From positions 118,005-142,991 of the forward strand of contig MU657219.1 in assembly GCA_026770575.1 (NCBI GenBank): a stretch of 24,987 bases of DNA. Reading direction: 5' to 3'. Below are positions 15,510-24,906 of this stretch, piece after piece; position 1 is the stretch's first letter, and each line of letters opens with the position of its first letter. The notes under the pieces were generated by a model. The model had not been told where the DNA came from and did not search any database. It saw only the letters and a program-made list of their open reading frames with translations. A program made the position numbers and the translations under genes. The stretch is from Pelagophyceae sp. CCMP2097 (lineage: Eukaryota; Sar; Pelagophyceae).

Positions 15510-18500
15510 ATGGCCGACGCACCCACGGACGCCGGGGCGCGCGCGGACGAGGCCGGCGCGGCGGACCTGGCCGGCGACGCGGGCGCTGTCGATGCGGCGG
15601 TCGCCGACGCCGACGCCCAATCGCTCACGTTGGCGGACATCGCCGCGGGCGCGCCCGACGGCGCGGCGGTCGAAAAGGCGGGTGAAAAGGGCGCGGCAAC
15701 AGTTGGCGCCACCGCGGCAGGCGTCGCCGCCGCCGTCGCGGACGCGGTGATTCCCGACGCCGACGCGGCGGCGGAGGCGGCGTACGAAGCGGCGGTGGCG
15801 GCGTACGAAAGGCCCGTGGAAGGTGGCGTGGTCGTTCCGGTGACGATGAAGCCCGTTGCGGATGGCGACCGCTGTCCTACGAAGATGTGCGTGCGCGTTT
15901 TGCGCGCCTCGGCGTGGGTGCGCGAGTACGAGCGGCGTTCGGCTCCCAAACGCTTTGGGCACTCGTGCATGCTCACTGGTGCCTTGCGAGTCGGCGTCTT
16001 TAGGTTCGTCGGCGCGCTCGGGTGGAACACGTCTGGCGATATGTTAAAAGAGCACTTCGGGCAGTAAGAGTCTCGTCTTGCTGCACGTGCCTCTTTGCGC
16101 TTTTGAATTCGATTTCCTTTTTAAAATAGGTTCGGCGAGGTGCTGGACGCCATCGTGATGAAAGACCGAGACACGAAACAGTCTCGCGGTTCGGTCCAGC
16201 GTCGGGATTAGCGCTTTGCCACTTTGCTTCCCGCCGGGGGGTGCACCCTGGAAGACTTTGCATTTGGAGATGCCCTTTGGGTCGGTCCCGACGGACCCCC
16301 GCAAGGTTCGAGGCAACGCGGGTGCACTCGGGGGCCGAAGCACGAATCGTACGAGGTTTGACAGACGGACCGACGCCAGAGGGCTCGTCGACTTTTCGAA
16401 ACACTTTTCGAAACACTTTTCGAAACACTTTTCGAAACACTTTTCGAAACACTTTTCGAAACACTTTTCGAAACACTTTTCGAAACGTGGCCCAAGTTCG
16501 ACGGCTCGGAGGAGCACGGCCCTCTCCGACGGCGTATTTCCAAGGGCCCCTTTCCAAGGGCCCTCAAGACAGTGGCGGCCCTCGAACGGCCGGTTTCCGA
16601 GTGCCGAATTCGCAACCGGCCTTGGACCGCTTGCCTTTGGCGCCTTTGTGTGCGTTGGGGCCCCGAGGATACCTCGGCGACGTTGGTTCTCCACGGGTGA
16701 TGGGCCCGTTTTTGGCGCTCCCCGAAGCCCAAACGCTGCCTTTGGGGCACTTGGGGTGTCCCGAATGCGGGGTTCGCGCACGAGGTTTCGGCGTCCAACG
16801 CCCCAACGTCCTCGGGGAGTGTCGAAACGCGCCGGGTGGGGCCCCAAACGGACCGCCCGTCGGCAAATTTGGTCATTCGGGCCTTTATTTGGTCATTCGG
16901 GCCTTTTGAATCTGTCGACTTTTCCGTCCCGAATCGGCGTCGCGCCCAATGCAAGAGGCTCCCGGATTCGACTTTGCCCAATGCACCGTCCCGGGAAGTT
17001 TCAAATCGGAACACCACGTCAGCGGGCCCGTGCGCCCCGCTTTGATGCCATTCTCGGGGCCCACCTCGGCTGTGGGGTCCGTCTCTGGGACAGTGTGAGC
17101 CATACGGTGCTGCCCATCGTGATGCGGCTCATCGTGATGCCGCTCCCGTCTGTTGCGGGACCCTCCCGGGGCCGCCAGCCGGTGGAGCATCGACGGTGCC
17201 TATACGGCGGGACAGCAGGGCGAGAACGGTGCGGCCCCTGGACAGTCGCCTACGGTGGCGTTTTGATGCGGCCCCCCGACGGTCCGGTGCGGCCCCTGGA
17301 CAGTCTGATGCGGCCATAAAACGGCCCTCTGCGGTTCTTCACCAACCTCTCGAGAGTTCGACCTTTCCAAAGTCGGATGAGGCTCAACTCGACGGCTCGA
17401 CTCGTTTGCAAAAGTCCGCCGAGACGGTTCTCGCTGAAAAAGGCACTGCGCTCGAGTCGCGCCTCGAGTCGCGTTTTCGGTCGCTGAAGGCGCGCGTCTG
17501 GTTGCGCGAGGTGGCAATCTCAAAAGGTTCTGGTTTTCAAAAGGTTTGGGCGCCGTTTTCTCAATAAATAAACCTGGCCATTCTTCCGAAATGATCACTG
17601 GGCCGTTTTGAGAGTGCCACCTCGAGCGCATTCGGCGCGCAAGCGGCGAGTCCGAAAACATTCGTGCCACGAGTTCTTCAAGGCGAGACCTTTTGGCAGA
17701 TCGCGCCTTGAGAGCACCGGAGAGTCGGGGTTTTTGAAAACGGGCCCTGCCAGAATTCGAAGTGCCCGGGGGAGCTCTCCATGTCCAGAAGCGGCCGGCT
17801 CAAAGGCAAATTGCGGGGCCCTCTGCGACCACTTGTCCGGGAAGACGAGAGGGGAAAACGGACCCGAAGAGAAGTTGCAGGCGACGAACCGGCGGTCAAT
17901 AGCGGCCCGTGGCGTCCGAGTTGCGGGTGGCTTGTCGGGGGTGCGATGTCACGGGTGCGGAGAAGGGTGTGGTGCGGCTCTGTGCGATTGGGCCGCATCG
18001 TGAGTGCCGCCGAGGTCGCAGCTGCGAGGCGGGAGCCCCCACGTTTGGCCAACGTTGCGGATGGTGGCAGGGCCCTGTTTCCACGCGCGAATAGAGAGCA
18101 TCGCAGGGGACGCATGCGGCCTTTGGGAGTCGAAATTGTGTGTTTTGGGCCGTTTTGAGTCTGCCACGACCCGGGTCCAGAATCCGGGCACTTTGCACGG
18201 CCCCGTTGGCTGCTGTATGACATTTTGCTCTCGATCCAAACCCCTTTGTCCCAAATTCTTGCGAGAGGGTTGAGACGTCAGCGTCGGGTATCAACGTCGT
18301 AGGTTTCGGCTTCGTCACGCTGGCCACCACTTCCGCCGCGAACCGCATCCTCGAAGCCAAGCACGTCCTCGAAGGCCGCACCCTCAACCTGACGCTCGCC
18401 ACGCCCGAAGGCGGCGCCGCGCCGCACGACAACGCCAACGCCTCGCGCGACAACAAAAAGGTGCCTTTTTGAGAAACGGCACCCAAACACAATTCGCAAA

Positions 18501-21500
18501 TTAGATCTACGTGGCCAACCTGCACACGGCGACGACGGAGGCCGAGCTGACGGCGGCGTTTGCGAGCTTTGGGCCAGTGGGCGAGGTGCGCTTTTCTCAG
18601 TGTGGATTAGATCGTAGTGATGCGGCACACTTTTCAAAGTGTCGTACTTTTATAAAAGTGTGGATGTACTTTTATAAAAGTGTGATTAGATCGTAGTGAT
18701 GCGGCACTCTACGACGAACGAATCGCGCGGCTTTGGCTTTGTCACCTTCACGCATCACGCCGACGCGGTCAAGTGCGTCGCGCAGGAGAGCATCGACGTG
18801 GGCCAGAGCATCGCCGCGACCGTTTCGTGAGTCGGAGCCCTTGAGCCGCAGCCCGGAGACACGGAGGCACCAGGTTCGCGCAGCCGCGCAAGGAGCGCGC
18901 CCCGTCATCCAGAGCGGCGTCCGTTTTTTGGGCTTCCACGGGGCATCGATTGGACCCGTCCACCCCCGAATCGGCCAAGCAGTCGGAAAGGGCCCCGGTG
19001 GCTCAAACGCCCCTATCAAAGGGCCATTTTGTGAGGCGGCCCTTTTCTGGGTCTTTTCCAAGGGCCAGCGGAAAATGCAGCACCCCGAATGAATCAAAGG
19101 GCCGACTTTGAACGGTTTTTGAAAAACTCGGTTTTTGAAAGCCACAACCCAAAGATCATCCCTGCCTCTTTCGAGGGCACGAGCCGCCTGCCGTTGGATT
19201 CGAGGCCCTTTTGGACAAGCGCGGTGCCCAACGACTCCATCAAACTGACGTTGATGCAACGGGCCCGGTTGCCGGCGAGTCGCATTCGGCCCGGGCTGAA
19301 ACAGAGGCCCGTCTGAGAGTGGCCGAATGCGACGGCCGTTTCGCACGGCAAGAAGCCGGTGCCAACGGGTCCAAGGGGTTTCCAAGGGGTTTCCAACGGG
19401 CCGCTTTCCAACGGATTCGGAACACGTCGGAGAGCGGTCTATTCGGACGTCCCCGCTGGGCGTCTTGAAACGGCGCAAAAAGCGCCCCCAAAGGGCGGCA
19501 TCGCACGTGGGCGGTTCGTTGCCAAGACGAGGCGAAAACCCGCCGTGCGAGTGACCCGTGCGGCGGCCCTGGTGACTTTTGATGTGCCGGACCCATGCGC
19601 GCCGAGGGCCAAAGGGACCGAGGCGTGTCGCCGGATTGCTTGCGATTCCCGCTTGCGCATCCCGCTTGCGGCCCAGGTCCGCTTTGTTGCCCTTATTATC
19701 CATCCTTCTTGCGGCCCTTTTGGTCCCAATGCGCTCGAGCGGCGGTGCCTCGTTGCGGCGTCGGCCTTTTTTCAAAGCGGAACAGTCGGACCCCATGCGA
19801 AGCAGCCTCGGTCGAATGCGCGAACCTTGCGGCAAAGACGGCCCCGAAGAAGCCGCCCTTTTTCAACGGCCTTTTTTCAACGGCCCTTTCCGAAAAGGGC
19901 AAGATCAAACGGGCGGCTCCATGTTGTCGAGGGGCCTGTGTGCGCCGCGTTTGCTGGTGAAGCCGCAAGGCCGCCTTTGCGACGAGTGCTCCAAAAGAGG
20001 TTGGGGCAACCGACTTTCCAGAGTCCCGAATGTTGCCGGGGTGAGGGTGAGGGTGAGCCTGGAGCCGGTCCTGCCGAAGAAGAAGAGCCCGCCGAAGCAG
20101 TCGGAGCTCCCTTTTCATTCCGAGGCCTCCGAGCGCCTCGGAAACACATCCACGAGAAAGGGCCCTTGCCGGAGACGCTCGGGAGAGGCAGTCGGGAGAG
20201 GGGCAGTCTCGAAGGGTGCTCTTTGCGCCGCACGTCCCAAAGGCCCCTTGCCCGACGCAAAGGGCCCGTTGTCCTTCTTGTTGTCCTCGCGGTTTCGTGC
20301 GTCGGGCCGCCCGGCCTCGATGCACGTTGGCGGCGTTGAGGGCCCTTTGCACGGGCCCTTTTCAGGGCCCCTTTTCACGGCCCTTTTCAGGGCCCCTTTG
20401 CACGGCCCCGATGGCGATGCGGGTTGGTTCCAAATGGTCCCTTGCCGACCCCATCAACGGGCTCGAAGAGCGGTCCCTTGCGGTCCAAGAGGGATGCGAC
20501 GGTCCCGAAAGCCGCCGTCGTGGGCTCTGACGGCGTGGGCTCTGACGGGTCGGTCCCGAAAAACGGTGCAACGACGTTCCGAGCAAGGGCCGTCGAAGTT
20601 GAAGAGCCACGAGGAGGAGGGCTCATTTTCGCGGATGCAGACTGCGCCTCCCGTGGAGCATGGGCCCGTATGGTCAAAGCGCGGGCACCTCTGGAGATGG
20701 ATTCGTGGTCCTTTGCACCTCGGGAGATGGATTCGTACGATGGATTCGTACGACGAGCTCCTAAAACGTCGGTGGGCCCCAAAATGGTCGTGAACGGGAC
20801 CGCAAAAGGCCTAACAGTCAGACGGCCTTTTCAAAACGAACGGGGGCGGCCCCGTGGCTCTCGCCTGCGAGTCGTCCGAATTTTTCACTTGCAATTGAAA
20901 ATTGAAATTGAAAAGCAGGATTTCGAGGAGGTTGGACTGCATCGTCTGGGGCGACGCGGCTCCGGGTGCGCCAAAGGGCCCGATTCTCGCTGCAGGCCCC
21001 GGCGGAAAGGTGGATCATGGGGCGCACCGCGTTTTCACCGCAATCGGGCACGTATCAGCGGCGCTCTGGCCGCGGGACCGACGGGTCTTCGTCGCGCTCC
21101 CGGGGTTCGCGGCCCCTGCGCGGCTGGCGGGGCCCGGCGCGGTCCCCACCGGCGGAGCCCGGTTCAGGTGTGCCCGGAGAGGCCCGAACCGGTCGAGACC
21201 GTCGTGACGACGCGTTCTTGCCGCGCACTCTGAGCGGGCCGCAGGCGTCTCGGCCCCGCGGCCAGAGCGACGTGGATACGCGCCCGTCGGCGGCGGCACC
21301 GCGGCCAGCCCAATGATTTACCCCACCGGTGGGTGCGGGAGCGAAACCGGGGACCGCAAGGCCGCGCAAGACTCCGATCCAGATTCGACCGGGGCGGCCC
21401 GCCGCGGTCCCGCGGCCAGAGCGAGTCGCCAACGCACCCGTTGGCGGCGGCACCGCGGCGAGCCCAACGATTTGCCCCCCCGGGGGCGGCGGCAGCGAAA

Positions 21501-22567
21501 CCGGGGCCTTTGCAAGAGCGCGCGCCCGATTCCACCAGACGAGCAGAGCCCACGACCCCGAATGCCGTCGAGTCCAAAAGTCAGTTCAATTTGATTTCAT
21601 CAAAGCTGACTTATTGGGCTCGCAGGCTCGACGGGCCCCGTGGCGGTCCGTCGAGCCCCGCCACCCATCCGGCGCACCCCCTTTTGCGCCACGCAGCAAG
21701 GAGCACCTCGGCCGGATGCGCTCGCTCGAGAATGGGCCGTCTTGCTCGAAAGCGCTGCGAAGATGGAGACCGGGTTCGAGACCGCCCCAGGGGGACCCGA
21801 ATGGCGGCTTGAAACGGGCCCCAAAAAGGTGGATGCGCACCAGGTACAATCCCAACCCGTTCGCGCAGCAGCAGCGCAACGGCAAGGGCGGCAACTTTGG
21901 GGGCGGCTACGGCAAGGGCGGCAAGGGCGGCAAGGGCTACGGCTACGGCGGCGGCGGCAACTTCGCGCAGCCGGGCTACGGCGGCTACGGCTACCCGCCA
22001 AACCAGGGCTACGGCGGCTACGGCCAATACCCGCCGCAGTACCCTCCGCAGCAGTATCAGCAGCACCAATACGCCCAGCAACAGTACGCCCAGCAAGCCG
22101 CAGCCTACCAGCAGCAAGCCGCCCAGCAGCAAGCCTACGCCCAGCAGCCCGCGCCGGCGTACGCGCAGGCGGCGCCCGCCGCCTACGCGCAGCCCGCAGC
22201 GGCCGCGGCCTACGGCCAGCCGCCCGCCGCGGCCTACGCGCAGCCCGCGGCGGCGGCGTACGGGGCGGCGCCGCAGGCGTATGCGCAACAAGCCTACGCC
22301 CAGCAGGCGTACTCGGCCCAGCCGTACGCGCAGCAGGCGGCGTACGCGCAGGCGGCGGCGGTACGCACCCCCGAGCGTCTTCAATGAGCTTTCTTGCGTT
22401 CGAGGCGCCCCGCTCCCGATACACACGCTTTCAATAGGACCCAAACGCGGCGGCGGCCGGCCGCTACGCGCCCGCGCGCCCCGACGCGGCCGCGCCGCCG
22501 GGGTGCGTTGCCTTTGGGTCGCCTGTGCCTCTTCCGACGACGCACCCGTAGGTACCGCCCGTACTAA
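15510..22567 (+). CDS. Two-RRM RNA-binding protein with prion-like Y/Q/A/G-rich tail, nine exons
   Basis: Exons 15510-15886, 16004-16063, 16130-16188, 18303-18460, 18505-18585, 18690-18826, 21844-22360, 22438-22502 and 22552-22567 sum to 1,470 nt (489 aa) with every junction in phase. Residues about 1-125 are an Ala/Asp-rich acidic leader. RRM1 follows with RNP2 MFVGAL and RNP1 RGFGFVTL, then RRM2 with RNP2 IYVANL and RNP1 RGFGFVTF. Exon 7 encodes about 170 residues: a GKGGNFGGGYGKGG block, then repeated YAQQ, YGGYGQYPPQ and AAYAQPA words. The protein ends PPGYRPY. The layout resembles hnRNP A/B, DAZAP1 and Musashi proteins, which bind RNA in nucleus and cytoplasm and form condensates through such tails. 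Introns 3 and 6 are 2,114 and 3,017 nt; the others are 44-117 nt. An extra small exon inside intron 6 cannot be excluded, because RRM2 ends shortly before the tail begins. Confidence 0.88.
16189..18302 (+). other. Large intron 3 of the RRM gene (2,114 nt)
   Basis: It interrupts RRM1 exactly inside the RNP1 motif: SRG is split from FGFVTL. The donor is GTTCGG and the acceptor GTCGTAG. It holds an 8-unit 12-bp satellite (16391-16486) and many GGGCCC and AAGGGCCC words. No gene inside is supported; the long open frames on both strands are composition effects. Confidence 0.8.
16391..16486 (+). repeat. 12-bp satellite ACTTTTCGAAAC, eight perfect units
   Basis: Eight identical units in intron 3, each with the palindrome TTTTCGAAA. 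Because 12 is a multiple of three it is open in several frames and inflates spurious ORFs. Confidence 0.95.
18586..18707 (+). other. Intron 5 with duplicated 3' splice site
   Basis: The stretch GATTAG|ATCGTAGTGATGCGGCAC (acceptor plus first 18 exon bases) occurs twice, at 18605-18628 and 18684-18707. Between the copies lie ACTTTTCAAAGTGT and two copies of the palindrome ACTTTTATAAAAGT. Using the first acceptor leads to an in-frame stop within about 15 codons. The second (AG at 18688-18689) restores IVVMRHSTTNESRGFGFVTF, a normal RRM. Intron 5 is therefore 18586-18689 (104 nt). Confidence 0.85.
18827..21843 (+). other. Large intron 6 of the RRM gene (3,017 nt)
   Basis: It separates RRM2 (ending AATVS) from the low-complexity tail exon. 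The donor is GTGAGT and the acceptor CACCAG. It contains GGGCCC-type repeats (an ordered block at 20341-20410 alternates GGGCCCTTTTCA and GGCCCCTTTGCACG) and a 154-bp tandem pair. Open frames of up to 404 codons occur on both strands but have no motif and follow from rarity of stops. Confidence 0.75.
21257..21515 (+). repeat. 154-bp tandem pair inside intron 6
   Basis: CGCGGCCAGAGCGA starts units at 21257 and 21411. Each continues with GGCGGCGGCACCGCGG, AGCCCAA(T/C)GATTT and AGCGAAACCGGGG. A shorter inverted piece of the unit lies near 21045-21075. Confidence 0.75.
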
Positions 22568-22670
22568 GCCCCACCCCGCCGCGGCGCCCCCGCGGCAAGG
22601 AACGCGGCGCGCCCGCCAAAGGCGACGAAGCCCCGGCGCAGCCCCGGGTGACCTTCGCGAGGCGTCTGAG
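22568..22670. other. 3' flank of the RRM gene
   Basis: GC-rich sequence between the stop codon and repeat R5. No AATAAA-type signal is seen, as is common in GC-rich algae. Confidence 0.4.
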
Positions 22671-22720
22671 CTAGAGGGCCCCGGAGCCTACCACTAAGCA
22701 CTGTATGGCTTCCGAGCGGC
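22671..22720 (-). repeat. Dispersed repeat, copy R5
   Basis: Reverse orientation: AAGCCATACAGTGCTTAGTG, then GTAGGCTCCGGGGCCC. It lies about 105 bp after the RRM gene stop. Confidence 0.8.
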
Positions 22721-23029
22721 TTGCGGCGAGGTTCCAACTTCAACTTCATCTCCGGAGGTTTTCTAAATCGAAGCGTCGCAGGACTCTCAACTAGCGAAGG
22801 TTGTTCTCCTTGAGACGGCGAGAACGGCGAGAACGCAACGTAAACCTGGGTGCTTGCTCCTTGCTTCCGGCGCGGTTCGAACCCTACCCCGCCTCGGCTG
22901 ACCCGCCTCAAAATATCGACGATACGACCCACGACGATCGTGACGCCTCAATTGGGACTTTATTGGGACTTCAACACAATCGGGGACCCCAAGAGAGTCT
23001 TGCAGAGGCGCCGGTTGACGAGGGCGGGT
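22721..23029. other. Stretch without a recognised gene
   Basis: A B-box-like GGTTCGAACC lies near 22874, without tRNA structure. No coding signal. Confidence 0.4.
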
Positions 23030-23094
23030 AGAGGGCCCCGCAGGGGCCGAGAGCCCACCACCATCCAAGCACTGTATGTTCCGGGCAGGTCATG
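23030..23094 (-). repeat. Dispersed repeat, copy R6
   Basis: Reverse orientation, with the extended end GGGCAGGTCATGTCG also seen in R2. It forms a 70-bp tandem with R7. Confidence 0.85.
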
Positions 23095-23100
23095 TCGCAT

Positions 23101-23173
23101 AGAGCCTCCGCAGGGGCCGAGAGCCCACGACTATCTAAGCACAGTATGGCTCCCCGGGACACAGGACATGTCG
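23101..23173 (-). repeat. Dispersed repeat, copy R7
   Basis: Reverse orientation: GCAGGGGCCGAGAGCCCACG, then CTATCTAAGCACAGTATGGC and TCCCCGGGACACAGGACATG. Followed by GAAAAAAATGCCGTCG, which resembles the flank of R2. Confidence 0.85.
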
Positions 23174-23506
23174 AAAAGAATCGCCGAAAAAAATGCCGTC
23201 GAAATCGAATTCTAAGACGGTCCGATTTCCGGAACTCCCACGTGGTCCGCTGCTCCAGAGAGTCTTTATGAGCCGAGATAAATATGCCAGTTTGACCCCC
23301 TTCCAAATGTTCAAACCGACGTTTATCGCTGGAAAAGGCGACTATCGGGCATCACACTAAAAGTAGCCGGTTCGTCATCGCCGCTTCAGCGCACGTCGAA
23401 CGCGCTAGGTGGCGTCTTAAATCTCAAAACGGCCAATTTTAAGATTTTGAAAAAGTGCACCGTTTTTCAAATGTTTTTTTAGACGAGTCAAGTATTACAA
23501 AATTGG
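23174..23506. other. Stretch without a recognised gene
   Basis: AT-richer sequence with no supported frame, repeat or RNA gene. Confidence 0.5.
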
Positions 23507-23944
23507 ACTCGCCGCGCTGACGCGCTTCCGAAACACCAATTTTTATCATAGACAAAAAGGATCCAAACTCATGTATGATGACACAGCGGAGAATCGGCGA
23601 TCCGACTGTCGCCGAACCCGGACACTGTTTATATATGAAGCGACACACGCGACCGGCCATAGGAGACCGGCACAACCATAGATAATACGCAGCAACACAT
23701 GCGATCGCCAAAAGGAGATTGCCGGTCTCCTATGACAGATCGCGTGTGTCGCTTCGTATATAAACAGTGTCCGGGTTCGGCGACAGTCGGATCGCCGATT
23801 CTCCGCTGTGGATGGCAGTCTCCGCTGTAAAAGGTTGACGAATGCGCAATTTGCAACGTGATTAAGTGATCCGAACTCGCCGCGCCGGCGCGGTTTCGAA
23901 ACGTTCACTTTTATCAAGAAACACAAAAGATCCAAACCCATGTA
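23507..23944 (+). repeat. Diverged 70-bp direct repeats, 368 bp apart
   Basis: ACTCGCCGCGC followed by a GAAAC motif, TTTTATCA, ACAAAA, GATCCAAAC and CATGTA occurs at 23507-23575 and 23875-23944. A fold-back element sits between the copies. Confidence 0.7.
23582..23810. mobile_element. Fold-back element, copy 2 (229 bp)
   Basis: Same CACAGCGGAGAATCGGCGAT ends as copy 1. The interior is longer and holds a second inverted pair (CATAGGAGACCGG and CCGGTCTCCTATG) enclosing ACCATAGATAATACGC. Flanks GATGA and GATGG agree at four of five bases. Confidence 0.85.
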
Positions 23945-24021
23945 CGTCTGAGGGGGGTTTAAATTGATTCTTAATGTATTCTCGATCTATTCTGAATTGG
24001 TACTGGCATCAAATGTCAGAC

Positions 24022-24132
24022 CACAGCGGAGAATCGGCGATCCGACTGTCGCCGAACCCGGACACTGTTCATAGATAATATAAAAGCAGTGTCCGGGTTC
24101 GGCGACAGTCGGATCGCCGATTCTCCGCTGTG
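24022..24132. mobile_element. Fold-back element, copy 3 (111 bp, short)
   Basis: About 48-bp arms with the family ends around a short centre (TCATAGATAATATAAAAG). It lacks the GCGACACACGCG part, so it is an internal-deletion form. Confidence 0.85.
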
Positions 24133-24280
24133 CTCCCCCGCACGCCGCCGGAGGGACTTGCTCGTGAGGCGGAGTGGACTGGACACCAAAGTCCCTGCGC
24201 AGTACGTGCGTTGTGCCTCGCACGTGGCTCCCGTACTCGCGTCCCTCCCCTTGAACATATGCACTCCCCCGGCTACTGCC

Positions 24281-24338
24281 GTCTCCGGGAATCGAACCCG
24301 CGACTCAGCTCCCACGCAAGCGCGATACTGATTGCCCA
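24281..24338 (-). pseudogene. tRNA-like relic truncated at its 5' end
   Basis: Minus strand: GGGCAATCAGTATCGCG (D-arm-like), CTTGCGTGGGAG (anticodon-arm-like), then GTCGCGGGTTCGATTCCCGG (T-arm, nearly complete stem) and GAGACGGC. The acceptor 5' strand is missing where the next fold-back fragment begins, suggesting disruption. The anticodon cannot be fixed. Confidence 0.5.
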
Positions 24339-24339
24339 T

Positions 24340-24429
24340 AACCATAGATAATACGCAACAACACATGCGATCGCCAAAAGGAGATTGCCGGTCTCCTATG
24401 GCCGGTCGCGTGTGTCGCTTCATATATAA
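24340..24429. mobile_element. Fold-back element, copy 4 (partial)
   Basis: Matches the centre and part of the right arm of copy 2 (ACCATAGATAATACGC through GTGTGTCGCTTCATATATAA) but lacks both CACAGCGG ends. Confidence 0.75.
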
Positions 24430-24474
24430 CACAATATCCAAGTCCCATTTTATCTTGCGGGCACGGAAGGGGGG

Positions 24475-24568
24475 GGTCTGGGACCCTCCCCCCCCACCTC
24501 CGGTGGGCTAACAGGAGGTCGACTTTTGGACAGGGTGCGAGCTGGGGCAGGGTCTGGGACCCTCCCCC
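24475..24568 (+). repeat. Direct repeat GGTCTGGGACCCTCCCCC, 76 bp apart
   Basis: The same 18-base string occurs at 24475-24492 and 24551-24568. It is internally palindromic (GGTCTGGGACC). Confidence 0.8.
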
Positions 24569-24573
24569 ATGAC

Positions 24574-24873
24574 CTAATCGCGTCGTTGCGGCGGACGACT
24601 GACGAGTACGCCGGTGCGGCCGACCTCGCTTCCGACCTCCTGGACAAGAAGAACGGCGGCGTGATTAAAAAGAACGACGTCTTTAAGGACGTCTCGGGCC
24701 ACTTGAACGCCGCGGGCCGCGTCATCGTCGCGCGGTTGAAGACGCACCTCGAGGTCGTCTACGGCGGCAGCGCTGGCAAGACGCGGACACCGACCGGCTT
24801 CATCGACCTCCTGATCAAGGCCGAGATCGCGGCCCAGCTGCCGGTGCCGCCGCCGCCACCGGGCGCCCCATAA
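24574..24873 (+). CDS. Hypothetical protein, 3' coding exon (about 100 codons)
   Basis: From about DLIASLRRTTDEYAG to the TAA at 24871-24873 the frame has mixed composition and strongly GC-rich third positions, typical of coding sequence here. The frame is open back to about 24526 but contains no ATG. It is therefore probably a terminal exon whose start lies upstream; AG acceptor candidates occur at several places between 24513 and 24550. Recognisable parts are a helical stretch (AADLASDLLDKKNGG), HLNAAGRVIVARLKTHLE, TGFIDLLIKAEIAAQL and a proline-rich end. No family is recognised. The antisense frame is also open but is Arg-rich and looks like a shadow. Confidence 0.5.
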   Translation, partial: LIASLRRTTDEYAGAADLASDLLDKKNGGVIKKNDVFKDVSGHLNAAGRVIVARLKTHLEVVYGGSAGKTRTPTGFIDLLIKAEIAAQLPVPPPPPGAP

Positions 24874-24875
24874 AC

Positions 24876-24906
24876 CAATAATCAAATCCTGGTTATTGCC
24901 TTTTTT
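24876..24906 (+). terminator. Hairpin plus T-run directly after the stop codon
   Basis: CAATAATC pairs with GGTTATTG over 8 bp (one G-T) around the loop AAATCCT, two bases after the stop codon, and CC then six T follow. This looks like an intrinsic terminator, which is unexpected for a nuclear Pol II gene. It may be chance. Confidence 0.4.

Noticed and set aside
16208..17319. Long open frames on both strands with FRKV or KHFS repeats
   Set aside because: Created by the 12-bp satellite, whose period is a multiple of three.
18672..19835. 387-codon open frame on the minus strand
   Set aside because: It overlaps exon 6 of the RRM gene antisense and lies mostly in the GGGCCC-rich intron; Arg/Pro-rich with no motif. 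Stops are rare in such sequence.
19579..20793. 404-codon open frame on the plus strand
   Set aside because: Inside intron 6, low-complexity, no domain, and competing open frames on both strands.
22860..22890. B-box-like GGTTCGAACC
   Set aside because: Isolated motif without arms on either strand.
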